This document shows, in pieces, positions 1 through 11,233 of a DNA stretch of 64,000 bases. How positions within the stretch are numbered: position 1 is the stretch's first letter; each line of letters starts with the position of its first letter. Location of the stretch: assembly GCA_025201705.1 (NCBI GenBank), contig MU616572.1, forward strand, positions 56,266 through 120,265, read 5' to 3'. The notes beneath the pieces are model-generated. The model ran no database searches. It worked only from the letters and a program-made list of their open reading frames with translations, and had not been told where the DNA came from. A program made the position numbers and the translations under genes. This DNA is from Dissophora ornata. Lineage: Eukaryota > Mortierellomycota > Mortierellomycetes > Mortierellales > Mortierellaceae.

Positions 1-737
1 GATCAGAGTGTCGCACAGATCAAGGCGCTCAAAGCCCTTGGAATCATGCCCACGACTGCAGTTGAAAAATGCACACATTTAGTAGCCACGAGCATTGCCC
101 GAACTGGGAAGTTTTTGATTGCGCTTCTTCAGGGCAAGATTATCGTACACGAGGACTGGTTTCAAGCTTGCATCGATGCCAATGCCATCCTGGGTAAGCC
201 ATCATTCTTCTCATTTTATCAAGTTCAAAACGGAATACGCCTATTGTTTGTCTTATACGTTTACTATTGTCATCCATAGACGAAGACGACTTTCGGATTA
301 AGGATTCGGCGAATGAGCTAAAGTTTGGCATGAAGTTGTACAAGTCTCTAGAACGGGCACGAGAGAGACATGTTTTTGAAAACTGTGTCTTTTACCTCTC
401 TCCATCGATGAAACAAGACATGCCAGGGCTGAAGTCTGTGATCGAGGCTGGCGGTGGAAAGGCGTCGACACTTCTTCACACTGGACTGAGCTTTCTGAAG
501 GACCGGCTTGTGAAAGCCAACAATACTAAGAGCGGCGCATCGAAGGAGGACTCTCACAGCGAGGATGACGACCAGAACGATAGGGAGGAGGTTGTGGCGG
601 TTGTGTCTAGCGAAAAGGATAAGGACATGTGGCAGCCGATTCTGGGTGCGGGAGCACACATCTACTCGCACGATCTGATATCGATTGGTGTCTTGACACA
701 GAAGCTGGACCTTAGCACAACACATGCGCTCGCATAG
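1..737 (+). CDS. C-terminal part of a tandem-BRCT protein (PTIP/Brc1/Rtt107-like), 5' end outside window
   Basis: Two exons are visible, 1-193 and 280-737, joined by an 86-base GT-AG intron in phase 1; 216 residues are seen and the start lies upstream. The first exon ends one BRCT unit (motif RTGKFLIALLQGKIIVHEDW, with the conserved Trp). The second exon opens with an acidic DED segment and runs into another BRCT-like unit (VFENCVFYLSPSM), interrupted by an acidic, Ser/Glu-rich insertion at about residues 140-165. C-terminal BRCT pairs of this kind in PTIP, Brc1 and Rtt107 bind phosphorylated histone H2A at damaged chromatin; that role is inferred from the family, and other multi-BRCT proteins cannot be excluded. 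The gene stops 258 bases before the next start on the same strand. Confidence 0.75.
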
Positions 738-995
738 TATGTGTAGTCAGTGTAAATACAATAACATTAAAGTATCTTTTGGATACAGAAGGGTCGACAA
801 CTGAGCCGTTGCACTGCCACAAAAAGATTGAAAATAAACCTGACGGTTGATATCAATTAGAGTTTCTTGCTTGTATTACCTTCTCTTTTTTCTCTCACTT
901 CCTCCCATTCCTCCGAGCCATCTCATTCCCAACCCAACGAAACCTGCAAGCATTCAGGAAACAAGGAACGATACAGCAGGATTTTCTCCACAAAA

Positions 996-3850
996 ATGGA
1001 TGATGACCATCAATCGTTTCAGCTGGTGCCTATTAATGGGACCCCGATACCAAATCCTGTCATCAATATTGAGCTTGGGACAGACTCCGCCACAGGCGAG
1101 AAGTTTGTGTTCTGGGAGGACATCGAGACGTTCTTTCCTGGTCTTCAGCATGTCCACCGCGAAAATGACATCATGGTCTCATTTATGAGAGACAGAAATG
1201 GACTGAGGTAAACATCCAATGATTTTCACCTTAACCAAAGGGACAAGCGACCGAGCAATTGACTGACAAATCTACATATGTATATATGAATTGCCTGTAA
1301 AGGTACAACCCAAAGAGGATCAAGTATTATCCAAGAACCACCCTCAAAGTCGCAACCACTGCTAGCTCGCAACCGGCATTGATGACGAGTGAGAACGGCA
1401 GAGCAAGAGAGATTGCGCCACCAGAGTACTCTGCCTCCTGCACAGACAGTCCAGCAGAATCGGAGCAGCGGCAACCGACTCCTCCAACTCCCGAGGTACC
1501 CGCTGTACCTTCCTATGGAACCCCTCGATTATTTTTGATTCTACCCTCAGGTGATCAACCTCTCAGCAAGAGTTCGCCCTTTGACAACAAGTTCAGGATC
1601 CATTTTCTGTGCGAAGGAGGAGAGCAGATGAAATGTAGAGGTCCCGGAAACAACACACCAGACACTATACCTGGGCATGTGCATCTTTGCGGACACAAAG
1701 GGTATGAGCTGGACCGACCAACTGAGTTCTTTGATCGATATGGACCTTACGTACTCAACATGCTCCAGATGCTCAAGCATGGGTTTCCTGTGAACGGAAT
1801 GATCGTTCCATCACTCAAAGATCTGGAGTACGCCAGAGTGCTGCGGGAATCACGGGATGGTTTGGATTTCTTCACGAAGGTCTGCGGGGATATCGAGGCG
1901 GATGTCAACCAGATGATTGATTACCTGTATTCAATCAAGATTGAGAACAGAAAAACATTCGAGGAGCACGTCAAGGCAGGGGATTTAGATCATATGCAAC
2001 ATTCGGACCTAACCGAAGTGATTTCCTTTTTGAAGGATCGTCAGATGGATGAGAATGGGGATCGTGAGAGGAACAGTTCATTGGGATGGCTTTTCTGTGG
2101 AAAAAGTTATTCCGGGCAAAAGGTGTGGTTGTGCCATCACCACCACGATGCAGCGTTTGATACTATCGCGCTCAAAAACCTGGGCCTGGCAATGGGTGAT
2201 TGCAGAACACCATCGCAAGCTAAAACTGGAGAACTTAAACTGATCCTGAAACCAACGAAGCACGCAACAGGAGTACATCAGCTTACCCTTATGACACAAC
2301 TCAAGCATACTCGTGCACTGCATGTCGTGCTGGACTGGGATACCACCTACCATGATCTTTGTTTCCTGAGGGACTGTGTCGTTGGGATGGAGCAACTGAG
2401 GACGCTGACACTGGACTGTCGCGACCACACCGGGCCTACAACTGATCTTGTCAACAGAGGGAAACGAGGTGATCCCTTGGCGCATATGCTGATGGCTAGC
2501 AGCCTGCAGTACATCAAACTTAAAGGGGCGGAAGGGCTCTTCACAAGGTCGATGGCATTTGCTGCTGTGCACCCGACACGACTACAGTATGTCCATTTGG
2601 ATGCCCTCTTTGACCCGAAGTTGCATACAAGCAAGCTACAAACGCTCTTCAAAATGAGTCCGAAGTTGATCACGCTATCGCTGGGTTGCTCAAAGATAAA
2701 CTTTTGTGGAACCATCGCGCTCGTCAAGGATCTGCTTATAACCCACAAGCATTTCAGGATCCTAAACCTGTCCTGCCCCACCTTCAAGATTAAATTGGAT
2801 CGTACAGAACCTGGCTCTCCCTTGCTGGATCGAACTCGGATCGAGACCGTCCCTGTTGCATGGGAGGCATTCGTTTTGGAACAATATGGCACCTATCTGC
2901 ACGAGTTGGTGATCGATAACTCTTTCAAGGACGATAGTATGGTAATCTTGGACAGGATCTCCCACAGGCCGGAGGACTTCAAGCTGAGAAGGATTGATGT
3001 CGATGTCGACTGGGAGGCATTTTCATTTAGCGGCTTGACGCCCGTTGGGATGCGTCTTCTGACCTCGGCGATCAAGCGGCTCTGTAACCCATCTCACGTT
3101 CCGCCATTAGTTCCTGAGTTATCCGGGTCCACATCTGTATCAGAAAAATCCATAGAAAACCCCACGGTCGCTACAATTCCATTCATTTCAGAAGGATCTG
3201 CCATGTCTTCTCCATCATCACCAAAGCCTTTGTCCTCGCCCTCCCTATGGACTTCACCACCTGAAGAACCCCTGTCATTGCCTCTGTCGTCACAAGTGTC
3301 ATCTCCGGTGCCATGCAAACTTACGTTCCGTACGAGATATGGATTCAAGAAATGGTACAGTTTTGCCAGCGAAAATTTTGCACTCTTGACATCCTTCGAG
3401 CTGAAGACGGTCGACATCAACCAATTTATACAGTTGATCAGCACGGAAACCACTTCTATAAAGGTCCCCGATCCTGGAAGGCATTCTATACTGCGGACAC
3501 TCATCTTCCGTGGATCCTACAGTAAACTCAAGGAGCCTACTATCGAGGCCCTTCTCTTGATCATTTCCATGTGCCCACTCCTGGAGTCTTTTCAGCTGAG
3601 TAGATGCACTCTTTCGAACTCACAATGGAGAAAACTCTTTCAGGGGTTGAATTTTAGACGTCTCCGATCTCTGAATTTTGCCAAAAGTAATCTCGGACTG
3701 AGTGCAGTGGAATTCCCTCACGACCTCATGCCTGAGGACGCGGTACTTGGGGAACTGGACGTGAGCAAGTCTTATCTGTCGAGCCCTGCCAAGGAGGTTT
3801 TGGTGTGTCATATTAAACGAAAGCTGCCCGGGTGCAAAGTTGCAGTGTAG
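996..3850 (+). CDS. Header/RLFIVLP/LRR family protein, copy 1 (lineage-specific family)
   Basis: Two exons, 996-1207 and 1303-3850, give 919 residues. Exon 1 encodes the family header (KFVFWEDIETFFPG), and the intron sits in phase 2 at the same alignment point as in the copies at 31681, 41278 and 47907. After a short Ser/Pro linker comes the central block: PRLFLILP near residue 145, then FRIHFLCEGG and YELDRPTEFFDRYGPYVLNM. The C-terminal half is leucine-rich with repeating L-x-L-x(2)-S/C steps and ends in an LRR-like cap (LGELDVSKSYLS). A Ser/Pro-rich insertion (about 3100-3300) breaks the repeat array. No kinase, NACHT or other enzyme motif is seen. Function unknown; LRR-like protein binding is inference. 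It lies about 25 kb from the main cluster, and its FLCEGG and YELDRP motifs are closest to the copy at 41278. Confidence 0.85.
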
Positions 3851-4215
3851 GCGATAATATGAGCGATGAGATAGCCTTGAGATAGAGCACTGATAGTTTC
3901 AAAAGGAAAACTGGACATGAAGACGCGTTCTGGACAATCCTTTTATTTTTCAGTGTTCTCTGTGTGTGTGCTGCTGTCGATATCAATGTCCACGTGCAAA
4001 ATGGTCTCTTATGGCTGCGGCCCATGAATGCCTGCACAGACCCTTTCCGGGAAGCAATTGAACTTTCTGCGCCTTATCAAAAAACACATAAAAACGCGCG
4101 CTCCTTCGTGCTTCAGTCCCACAACTCATTGCCATCCTCCCCTCCTCTACCAGCAGCTCTGCCTTCCCATAGCCATACTTTTGCACATATATATAACGTA
4201 TTTTCTCTTAACTCC
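3851..4215. other. Intergenic region and probable 5' leader of the F-box gene
   Basis: No independent gene. The F-box reading frame stays open back to an ATG at 3964, but the extra 84 residues are low in conserved features and include a run that looks like leader sequence. A TATA-like tract (catatatataacg, about 4185-4197) sits only about 20 bases before the chosen ATG at 4216, too close for a normal promoter. Confidence 0.5.
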
Positions 4216-6699
4216 ATGCTTTCGCCTAACTCTAATTCCAGTCTCTCAGTTGATGAGGAGCTGATCCTCGCGCTTCAACTTAACGATCTCGAACAAGAAC
4301 AGGCAGACCTGTACGACCAACACCCCCATGCCCATTTTGACGATGTCTTCGAGGACGGTCATTTCTTCGATGAAGAGGACGATCCTGTTGACTATGATGA
4401 CTATGACGAAGATTATGGTGACATCCGTCTGGCCCCTCCCGCGCTTAACAAGCCGCCACGGGTTAGACGCCGCAAGAGCAAGACTAACAACACGAAGCCA
4501 CCGCTCTTTACTAAGATTATCCAACCGATCGTCGATTGTCCGCGGCCATTGGTCTTCCCTCTCGAAGTCCTCGACTTGGTGTGCTCTCATCTTAGTCAGG
4601 CTACCTTGCGTCACTGCGTGAGCCTTGTCTGTAAGAAGTGGAACAGTGTCAGCGATCGGTACATCCGTCGGGTCGGTGTCTGGACACCTATGGCAGAGGA
4701 CTACGAAAAGCGGCTGTTGCAGCAAATGCAGAGGCTTGATACCCTGGAGTGCTGGTTCGGCATGGAGCCTGATCTGCCCAACGGTGGCATGCCACCTCCC
4801 ACAATTACGAAGACGAAACTGGCTTGGGATCGTTTTATAGATGCGATTCTTGTGCCGTTAGGGAACCAGGATCAGGACCTGGCCTGGGATAGCCAACAAA
4901 ACGAGGGCGGCTGTAAACAGAAACAGGACGAATTGAAACGAACATGCTTACTCCACAACATTCAGCATCTATACCTTCGTGGCCAGAGGATCACTTTTGA
5001 AGAAACTATTGCGGCATGCTATAAAAGCTTTAGTTTCTTGCAAACGCTGAATTTCGATATCCGTTTGGGTGCAATGTCAATCCCGCTGTTCGATCTTTTG
5101 GACAACATCCCGAGCCTTTGCGAGCTGACAGTCAAGGTCTCGCGCTATGAAGCCGTATATATTCTTTCAGGGGACGAGGAAGATGCGATTGTAGATCCAC
5201 TCGTGCCTGACATTAACCCTGAGACGGCTCACTTTCCGGTCAAGCCCAAGGTCGTTGTGCCGCCCAAAGCCTACTCGGACCGATATCGTCTTCGCGTCTT
5301 CGACGTCCAGATGGTCGTGATCAAGCAGCGTGTTCTTGAGCGTATCATTGCCACCTGCCCCAAACTTCAGATTTTCAAGGCGATGGAAATCAATACCCGT
5401 ATATGGGAGAGATCCATGGGATATTTTTCCTATCCAATCGACCAGACCCGGTTGGTAAACCATGCCAAGAACCTCTGCCCTAACTTGGAATGGTATACGG
5501 TCTTCCCATATCCAAAAAATGACGAAGGCCATCCGACTCGCGAACCGATGAAGTGGCACGACCCAGACACAAAGTTCTTATCCTTGACGTGCTGCAACTT
5601 CCGCCCCGAGATGCCGGACAGCTTGCTTTTACAGACGCTGTTCTCACAAATTACAGTCCTGGAGATCATGTCGTCGAAGACTCTGTCGTTCCATTCCACC
5701 AATATGAACAAGGTCCTTTGTTTTATGCCGAATCTCCTACACCTGCTCGCGCCTATGGTTCAATTTCAAACTACGGCGCTCTTTGTGCCCCCCGCACCTG
5801 TCGAACCGGTTCCTCCGAGATTTATCTATCACAACAAGTATCGAAAGAAGGTGCAGCGCAAGGAGAAGCGCAAACAGAGACAAGAGGCCCTCCTCCGTTT
5901 CCAGCATGTCGCGAGATCCTCACCCGCCGCAGACGAGGCAGCTTCTTCCTCACGGCCATTGGTTTGGAAATGTCGCAATCTGAGGACATTGGACATGCGC
6001 CTCTATTTTAACTCGGATCACTTTCCACGCTGGACAGAGTATGTCGACCGAAACCGGCTCTTCCGTAACCTGACTTCTCTCAAGATAGCCTACAGCGACT
6101 TGAAGATCGGTCAGCTTCGAGAGTTCCCGCATGTGATCCAGCAACGCATTAAGTCCCTAGAGCTCAAGGCGGGACGAAGCAAGCAAGGCATGGCTAAAAT
6201 CAAAGTCGAAAACGAACTTCAAATGCCGAGTCGGTTTCCTAATGAGCTCTTGCCGTTGCAGAAACTGAAGTCACTGGAGTTAGTGTACTTGGAGGTCCAT
6301 AATATTCCCGGTATGTTGCACCCTACCGATCTGGAGTTTCTGCGACAGTGGAGTACTGAGACCATCGTGCGCTTCATCTCGAATGAAGACAACAAGGATG
6401 GCAAGGATGACGCTGATTATGAGGATCATGATAATCGCAGTGGTAGTGGCACCGAGGGAAGTGAGCCAGAATATGTGGAACCATTCTCCATACCCGGTGA
6501 GGAACTGAGATATCGACCTGGAGAAAAGAAGCCAGTGGAGAAGGAGACGTTCTGGCCCCGCTTGCAGGCCTTCCATATCCGCTACTTCCATTCAAATTTG
6601 GTGATCAGATTTGAAGGAATTGCTGATGGTATGAGAGCCGTTCGACCTGGCGTCGAGTTCTCAATCAAGCAGCAGTTCACTCAATTGCGATATTATTAA
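4216..6699 (+). CDS. F-box protein with leucine-rich C-terminal region
   Basis: Single exon of 827 residues from the ATG at 4216, chosen because the acidic N-terminus (Asp/Glu-rich, residues 10-75) and everything conserved lie downstream of it. A basic stretch near residue 85 (RVRRRKSK) could be a nuclear signal. The F-box is at about residues 112-155 (FPLEVLDLVCSHL, followed by SLVCKKW). The rest contains spaced leucine-rich segments typical of F-box/LRR substrate adaptors of SCF ubiquitin ligases, with a basic Lys/Arg insertion near 5830-5880 and an acidic, Gly/Ser-rich insertion near 6390-6470. F-box plus LRR proteins usually recruit targets to Skp1-Cul1; the target here is unknown. It is not a copy of the neighbouring header/RLFIVLP family: the RLFIVLP and FLCECG motifs are missing. 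Confidence 0.85.
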   Translation: MLSPNSNSSLSVDEELILALQLNDLEQEQADLYDQHPHAHFDDVFEDGHFFDEEDDPVDYDDYDEDYGDIRLAPPALNKPPRVRRRKSKTNNTKPPLFTKIIQPIVDCPRPLVFPLEVLDLVCSHLSQATLRHCVSLVCKKWNSVSDRYIRRVGVWTPMAEDYEKRLLQQMQRLDTLECWFGMEPDLPNGGMPPPTITKTKLAWDRFIDAILVPLGNQDQDLAWDSQQNEGGCKQKQDELKRTCLLHNIQHLYLRGQRITFEETIAACYKSFSFLQTLNFDIRLGAMSIPLFDLLDNIPSLCELTVKVSRYEAVYILSGDEEDAIVDPLVPDINPETAHFPVKPKVVVPPKAYSDRYRLRVFDVQMVVIKQRVLERIIATCPKLQIFKAMEINTRIWERSMGYFSYPIDQTRLVNHAKNLCPNLEWYTVFPYPKNDEGHPTREPMKWHDPDTKFLSLTCCNFRPEMPDSLLLQTLFSQITVLEIMSSKTLSFHSTNMNKVLCFMPNLLHLLAPMVQFQTTALFVPPAPVEPVPPRFIYHNKYRKKVQRKEKRKQRQEALLRFQHVARSSPAADEAASSSRPLVWKCRNLRTLDMRLYFNSDHFPRWTEYVDRNRLFRNLTSLKIAYSDLKIGQLREFPHVIQQRIKSLELKAGRSKQGMAKIKVENELQMPSRFPNELLPLQKLKSLELVYLEVHNIPGMLHPTDLEFLRQWSTETIVRFISNEDNKDGKDDADYEDHDNRSGSGTEGSEPEYVEPFSIPGEELRYRPGEKKPVEKETFWPRLQAFHIRYFHSNLVIRFEGIADGMRAVRPGVEFSIKQQFTQLRYY

Positions 6700-6925
6700 G
6701 TTACTCAGAATAAATATGGCAATATTATTGTTATTATGCTGTGCTTGTTGAATGTTGTATCATCTATTCTATAGCTCTTCAATTTTGACTGAAGTGTCTC
6801 TATTTTCGGGATGAAGCTCTATGTCCGGCGATCTCCACCTACGACGTTTCGAAAAAAAAACAATTAAAGCGACGTTAGTTTTCTGCAAGGAAGTCTAGAG
6901 GACGAACGCGGATAAACAGCGAATA

Positions 6926-8657
6926 TTAAATCATGAGAGCGTACCATCCCCATCCTACAGGCCGGATCCACCACCAATGTCCTTTTTCGATCCTATCCTT
7001 CTCTGCTCGTTCCGCTAGCTCCTTCTGTAGCCGCAATGCAACCAGCCTCAGTTCGTCAAGAGCCTCAAATACCCTTTCTGTCATTTTGACGCGGGCCTCC
7101 ACCTCCTTAATCTTGCCCTCCTTGTATTCCTGCATCAGTGACCCAAAGTCGATCGGCTCTCCAAAGACAATGGTTAAAGGCATGCCCAATTTGGGGAAAA
7201 CTGGCGACGAGTTGTCAGGGTTTAACCTCAGAATATCTTCCATACCCAAATGATAAATAGGAATCACGATTGGCATCTCGACCTCACTCGCGGGCTTGCC
7301 TCCCTCAGCAAGAGTCAGTCCGCCATACTCCATCAATATCCTGCCTACGCCCCATTTGAGTCGGATGAGCTGATCCGTCTGATTGATCTTTCCTTCAGGG
7401 AATATGTGCACCCATCGGCCACTCCGGAGCAGATTGATCGATTTGTCGACAGACGGCTGATATATCCCATTGCCTCGAATAATAGGAACAATCTGTCCAA
7501 ATCTGAAAAATGTTCCAACAGGCCTAGTGATGAAGAGTAAGGAATTGTTAGAGCCTGTTTTATCTTTTACTTCGTATTGTGGCGATAATAAGAGACTGTT
7601 CAACGGAACTCACTTGTTGGGATAGCAAAGTTCCTGAGCACCCAGTGCATATCGAATCGTCTTGGTGGGATCGAAGTAACAATTCCATGGCAACGCTCCC
7701 CAAAGTAGTGGGTCGTCCGCACTAATTGTTGATCCATATACAGTTACAAGAGCTAACTGCTGTTAGTCCTGAATGTCTTTGAATTTCCCAAAGCTGATCG
7801 ATCTAGACTCTGTGGATCTTGTACTCACGTTGAGGTATGGTTTGTCACTATGTCACCACGGAGGAGAAAAATAACAAATAAAGTTCAGTGCTCAATCAAC
7901 GTTGTGCACGTTCACCAACATGGTGATCGCATTTATATTCATCTGTCCAACAGCTCTAGCTATCTTATTTTTGTACCTGTCAGAATCGGCCTTGTCCGAT
8001 GGGGGTCATGGAGGGTCTTGAGAAACGGGTTCATATTGTAAACCCCAGTGTAGGCGCCAAACGTCATAAACGTCTTGCTGACAGCCCCCACTCCACACAT
8101 CACAATCGTACTATCAGATGAAAAATGAACAGTATTCATTAATTCTCTTCCTTCTCTAATGTCCCGTGCCCTTCTCTTTCACTTAAACGCATAGACTGAA
8201 TAGGATCTCTTGGGTACCTTGCAACACTCCACAGTCCTTTCTCAGGTGGATTGTAGATCTCGTAAAAGTCATGAATATGGTCAGCATTGGTACGTGGATA
8301 GGATAGAAGAATGCTTGATGGGTCGGCCTTGAATGACGTGAAATGTTTGAGATCTGGGTTGTGATCCGGCGAAGGCACGAACGGAAGATCTGGCAGAGGG
8401 TTGTGTTCTACCCTCGGTGATTTTGTTGTTGATGTAGACGGGATTGATTGTGAAGATGCGTTATGGTGGATGTTGCCAGAAGACTCTCCAACACTGTCAT
8501 GAGTCGTGATATTGGAAGGCCATTGCGTCGGAAAGGGTGTAGAGAGGGCCTTTGCAGGGACGGGAGCTGGCCTAACAGAAATAGTGTCGCTGTCGTCCCC
8601 AGTGGTATTGTCGGTGGGGTTAGAAGAAGAGGGAGTTCTTGACCAGAATCCCCTCAT
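6926..8657 (-). CDS. TAZ1: Tafazzin-like cardiolipin transacylase
   Basis: Five exons read on the minus strand: 8657-8218, 8110-7977, 7847-7829, 7721-7614 and 7523-6926, giving 432 residues. The joints are phase-consistent and rebuild the tafazzin signature: NHTSTADDPLLWG at residues 194-206 (HX4D: His195, Asp200) and FPEGK at 275-279, followed by RLKWGVGR and IPIYHLGMEDIL. Tafazzins move acyl chains between cardiolipin and other phospholipids in mitochondrial membranes. The first about 130 residues are Ser/Pro/Thr-rich and longer than in yeast or human proteins; whether they include a targeting signal is unclear. Exon 3 is only 19 bases and encodes the catalytic His. The start ATG at 8657 is the only in-frame ATG near the 5' end; an upstream exon cannot be excluded. 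Confidence 0.9.
7829..7847 (-). other. TAZ1: 19-nt microexon of the tafazzin gene carrying the catalytic histidine
   Basis: On the minus strand the order is CATAG, then the 19-base exon tgacaaaccatacctcaac, then GTGAGT. It enters in phase 1 and leaves in phase 2, completing V-T-N-H-T-S plus two bases of the next Thr codon. Skipping it would both remove the HX4D histidine and shift the frame. Confidence 0.85.
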
Positions 8658-9427
8658 CTTTACTTTCGGGACGGTTCGTGTTCAAAGAAACGATTAAGTA
8701 TTACAATTGCTGAAGAGCGAATGGAAGATAAAAATTGAGATCTTTGGGTAAGCAATTGGGAGGGGATGCTAGGACTGCACCGAAAGAGTCGGAGACAGCG
8801 GTGTGAGGTGAGGAAGGATGGACGGAATTCTGTCATGCGCAAAGGTATTTTGTTGATCAGCACAACCCGGCGGACAGTCACAATAGAATCGTGACAATAT
8901 TGGTGGCGTGCGGAATGCAGGCCTCTACTCCCGGAACGTCTTGAGAATTATCCAGGACATCGGCGAGCAGAGTGGCACCAATGGAGAGACGAACAATAGT
9001 CTCGAGAGGGAGATCAAGTATTCTACGGTGCGTCCGTGTAAACGGAGAGATCGCTGCTGTGGAGAAAGACAAGTTTCGTTTTGACCTGATGCTTGTGAAC
9101 ACTTGTGAACCGAGGATATTCTTTCTAAAAGAGTAAAGTGCACATGGTAGGATGATATAACAACCGGCAAATGCAAGAAGCAGACTATGAAGTAACAAGG
9201 AAGGAGGCCCGCGAATCACCTACTCTTGGCTTTGAAGACAGATGCAATCGCGCTCAATCAGCAACAGTCACCAAGCGTTCTTCAAGTTTCTAAGAATTTT
9301 TCTCTGACCTCATTTCTAATCAATTCTCCATCGACAGCAGCATCAACGACACAGGAGGATACGCGTAGACAGGCGCAACAATAGCAGTCTAGACTCATCA
9401 ACTGGCCATTCATTCCATTACGCCGTG
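8658..9427. other. Divergent intergenic region between tafazzin (-) and uS10-like gene (+)
   Basis: Holds the 5' flanks of both genes. A minus-strand open frame at 8878-9219 (113 residues, one hydrophobic segment near its N-terminus) has no motif I recognise, and I do not call it a gene. No TATA box is convincing. Confidence 0.4.
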
Positions 9428-9784
9428 ATGACGGACTCGGCAGCATCAACAGCATCAACAGGTGCATCAGAAAAACTTGTAGAGCCAGCACCTGTCTTGA
9501 AGGCCGACTTTTCTATAACCCTACGATCCGAAAGTACGACAACTCTAAACGCGACCTTCCAGCGCCTCATGGATACTATCCGTGGAATTCCTGGTCTTTC
9601 CATTCGTGGCCCACTCCGTCTGCCAAAAGAGGACAAAATTCATTCACGAAGAGTCGATATCAAATCCATCCAAGAAATGCAATTGCGCGGTATTACTGAA
9701 CAATCTGGGATTAAGCTGTCTGAGGATGCAGGCGACGAGAGGATACAGAGCAATGGCGTAATTGTCTCTTTCGATATTGAATGA
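9428..9784 (+). CDS. Small uS10-like (ribosomal protein S10 fold) protein
   Basis: Single exon, 118 residues from the ATG at 9428. After a Ser/Thr/Ala-rich N-terminus (about 25 residues), the pattern fits the uS10 fold: a first strand FSITLRSES, a helix, then LSIRGPLRLPKE matching the conserved GP-x-x-x-P loop of uS10, and a last strand NGVIVSFDIE in the place where eukaryotic uS10 ends with VEVEVTI. The central 'HKRLID' segment of true S10 is not recognisable, so this is a diverged relative: perhaps a mitochondrial ribosomal subunit (mS10/mL48 type) or another S10-fold factor. Upstream exons are possible because the 5' flank was not resolvable. Fold assignment is moderate, function low. Confidence 0.5.
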   Translation: MTDSAASTASTGASEKLVEPAPVLKADFSITLRSESTTTLNATFQRLMDTIRGIPGLSIRGPLRLPKEDKIHSRRVDIKSIQEMQLRGITEQSGIKLSEDAGDERIQSNGVIVSFDIE

Positions 9785-11233
9785 AGCAGGTCCATGGCAG
9801 TAGAGAGGGTTTGGAGGCGTGGAGATTCGCCTCGGAATAGAGGTGACATGCGTCAAGACTAGCAAGGGCTGCCTCGGCACAGATCGCATCAGGCTGGGAC
9901 CATTAGGAATCAAGGAGGCGGCAAAACAAAAAAGAGGCGGCAAAGAGAACTTAGATAGACAGGAAGCACAACGCTCATCATTCGTCAATATACCCTTTTC
10001 TTATTGTTGCCTATGAGTCTGGACTTTACTCCATATCAGATTGTTAGGGAGCTTACTCGTCGATCCCGTTGACTGGGCATTGCTGTGCAAGTGTCATACA
10101 TATCATACTCAGGCATATTACAAAAAATGGGCGGGAAGTAGAACAGCCAGGAGGTCAGGTTCTGGACGAGAACCAAACAAAAAAACAACTCTTTAGATCG
10201 TTAGAATGACGAGATCCCAAGTGCTGAGGCGGAGCTAGACATTAGCCGTTACTGCCACATTGCCTCGTTATACTTCATTTGCTGGAGTAAAAGAAAGGGT
10301 TAGGTAGAACAAGGGGAAAGAGAGGTGTCAGTATGAAAAGGGGCCTCCGGTCACCAGGGCAACGCGCTGTTGTGCAATGATGACATAAAGTAATGTTAGA
10401 GCACGTTGTTTCTCCTTGTTTTTCTTTCCGCGTGTAACTTTGGCGAAGACAACGATCTGGGCTGTGGCGAAGAAGCTGCCCTCTGCGCTTTTGGACCGCT
10501 AGAAACTACTGTGGATCATGAAAGCAACGAATCCAACTAGGCTCTCACAGCCATTGGTCGCTTGAGAGATTGCCATGGTGCCTAGGAGTCAGCACTCTCG
10601 CTGAGCGGCATGCTGTTACAGGATAACATGGGACCCACTTTATTTTCTTTTTTACCCCTATTCTGGTCGTAGCCTCCAAATATGTACATACTGTATATCG
10701 TAAACAAGTCGAATACAGAGAAAGGGGGGAAAAAAACAATGGGGTGATCATGACTAGGAACGTGTCGCCGTTGTCCCTCACCGCCGTGTCATTCGCTCAG
10801 TTAAGTCAGCTCCTTTTTTATGCGGGATCAGTGTCTACCCGAACAGGGGGTTGGCACAACACATGCTTTGCGCAACACAACGCAGCGCAATACAATGCGC
10901 TGACAGAGTTGCTCCATTTTTTATCCCCTGCGCCGTCATCGTCGTGCACTCTTCTCTTTCTCTTTCACATTTCTTACCGCTTCCTCATAGCTTCAGCATT
11001 ACCCCTTCTGCTCCACACAAGCGACGTCTCTCGCGTCAATACCACTCCACTCACAGCCTCGCACTCAACGACTAGCCCTTTGACGATCGTGTCTTGCAAC
11101 CTCATTGGCAGCCGCAAGCGATACGCGCCCTAGACACCTCTTCCAAGTCTCCCACTTCACCCGTTCATCAACAGAGCTAAAAAAAGTATCGGCGCCGAGC
11201 AAGTTCTCCGGACACGGATATACTCATTAAAAC
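9785..11233. other. Long intergenic region upstream of the NDR kinase gene
   Basis: About 1.45 kb with no supportable gene. A plus-strand open frame at 10744-11133 lies in a pyrimidine-rich stretch just before the kinase start and reads as leader sequence (Ser/Leu/Thr-rich, no motif). Pyrimidine tracts near 10930-11060 are typical of fungal promoter or 5' UTR DNA. Confidence 0.4.

Noticed and set aside
3964..4215. In-frame upstream ATG extending the F-box protein by 84 residues
   Set aside because: The extension has leader-like composition and no conserved feature; the acidic N-terminus begins naturally at the ATG at 4216.
8878..9219. 113-residue minus-strand open frame with a hydrophobic segment
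   Set aside because: No motif, no splice continuation and no start context worth trusting; it lies between two divergent genes.
10744..11133. 129-residue plus-strand open frame upstream of the kinase
   Set aside because: Pyrimidine-rich leader DNA read as Ser/Leu/Thr; no motif and no splice link to the kinase.
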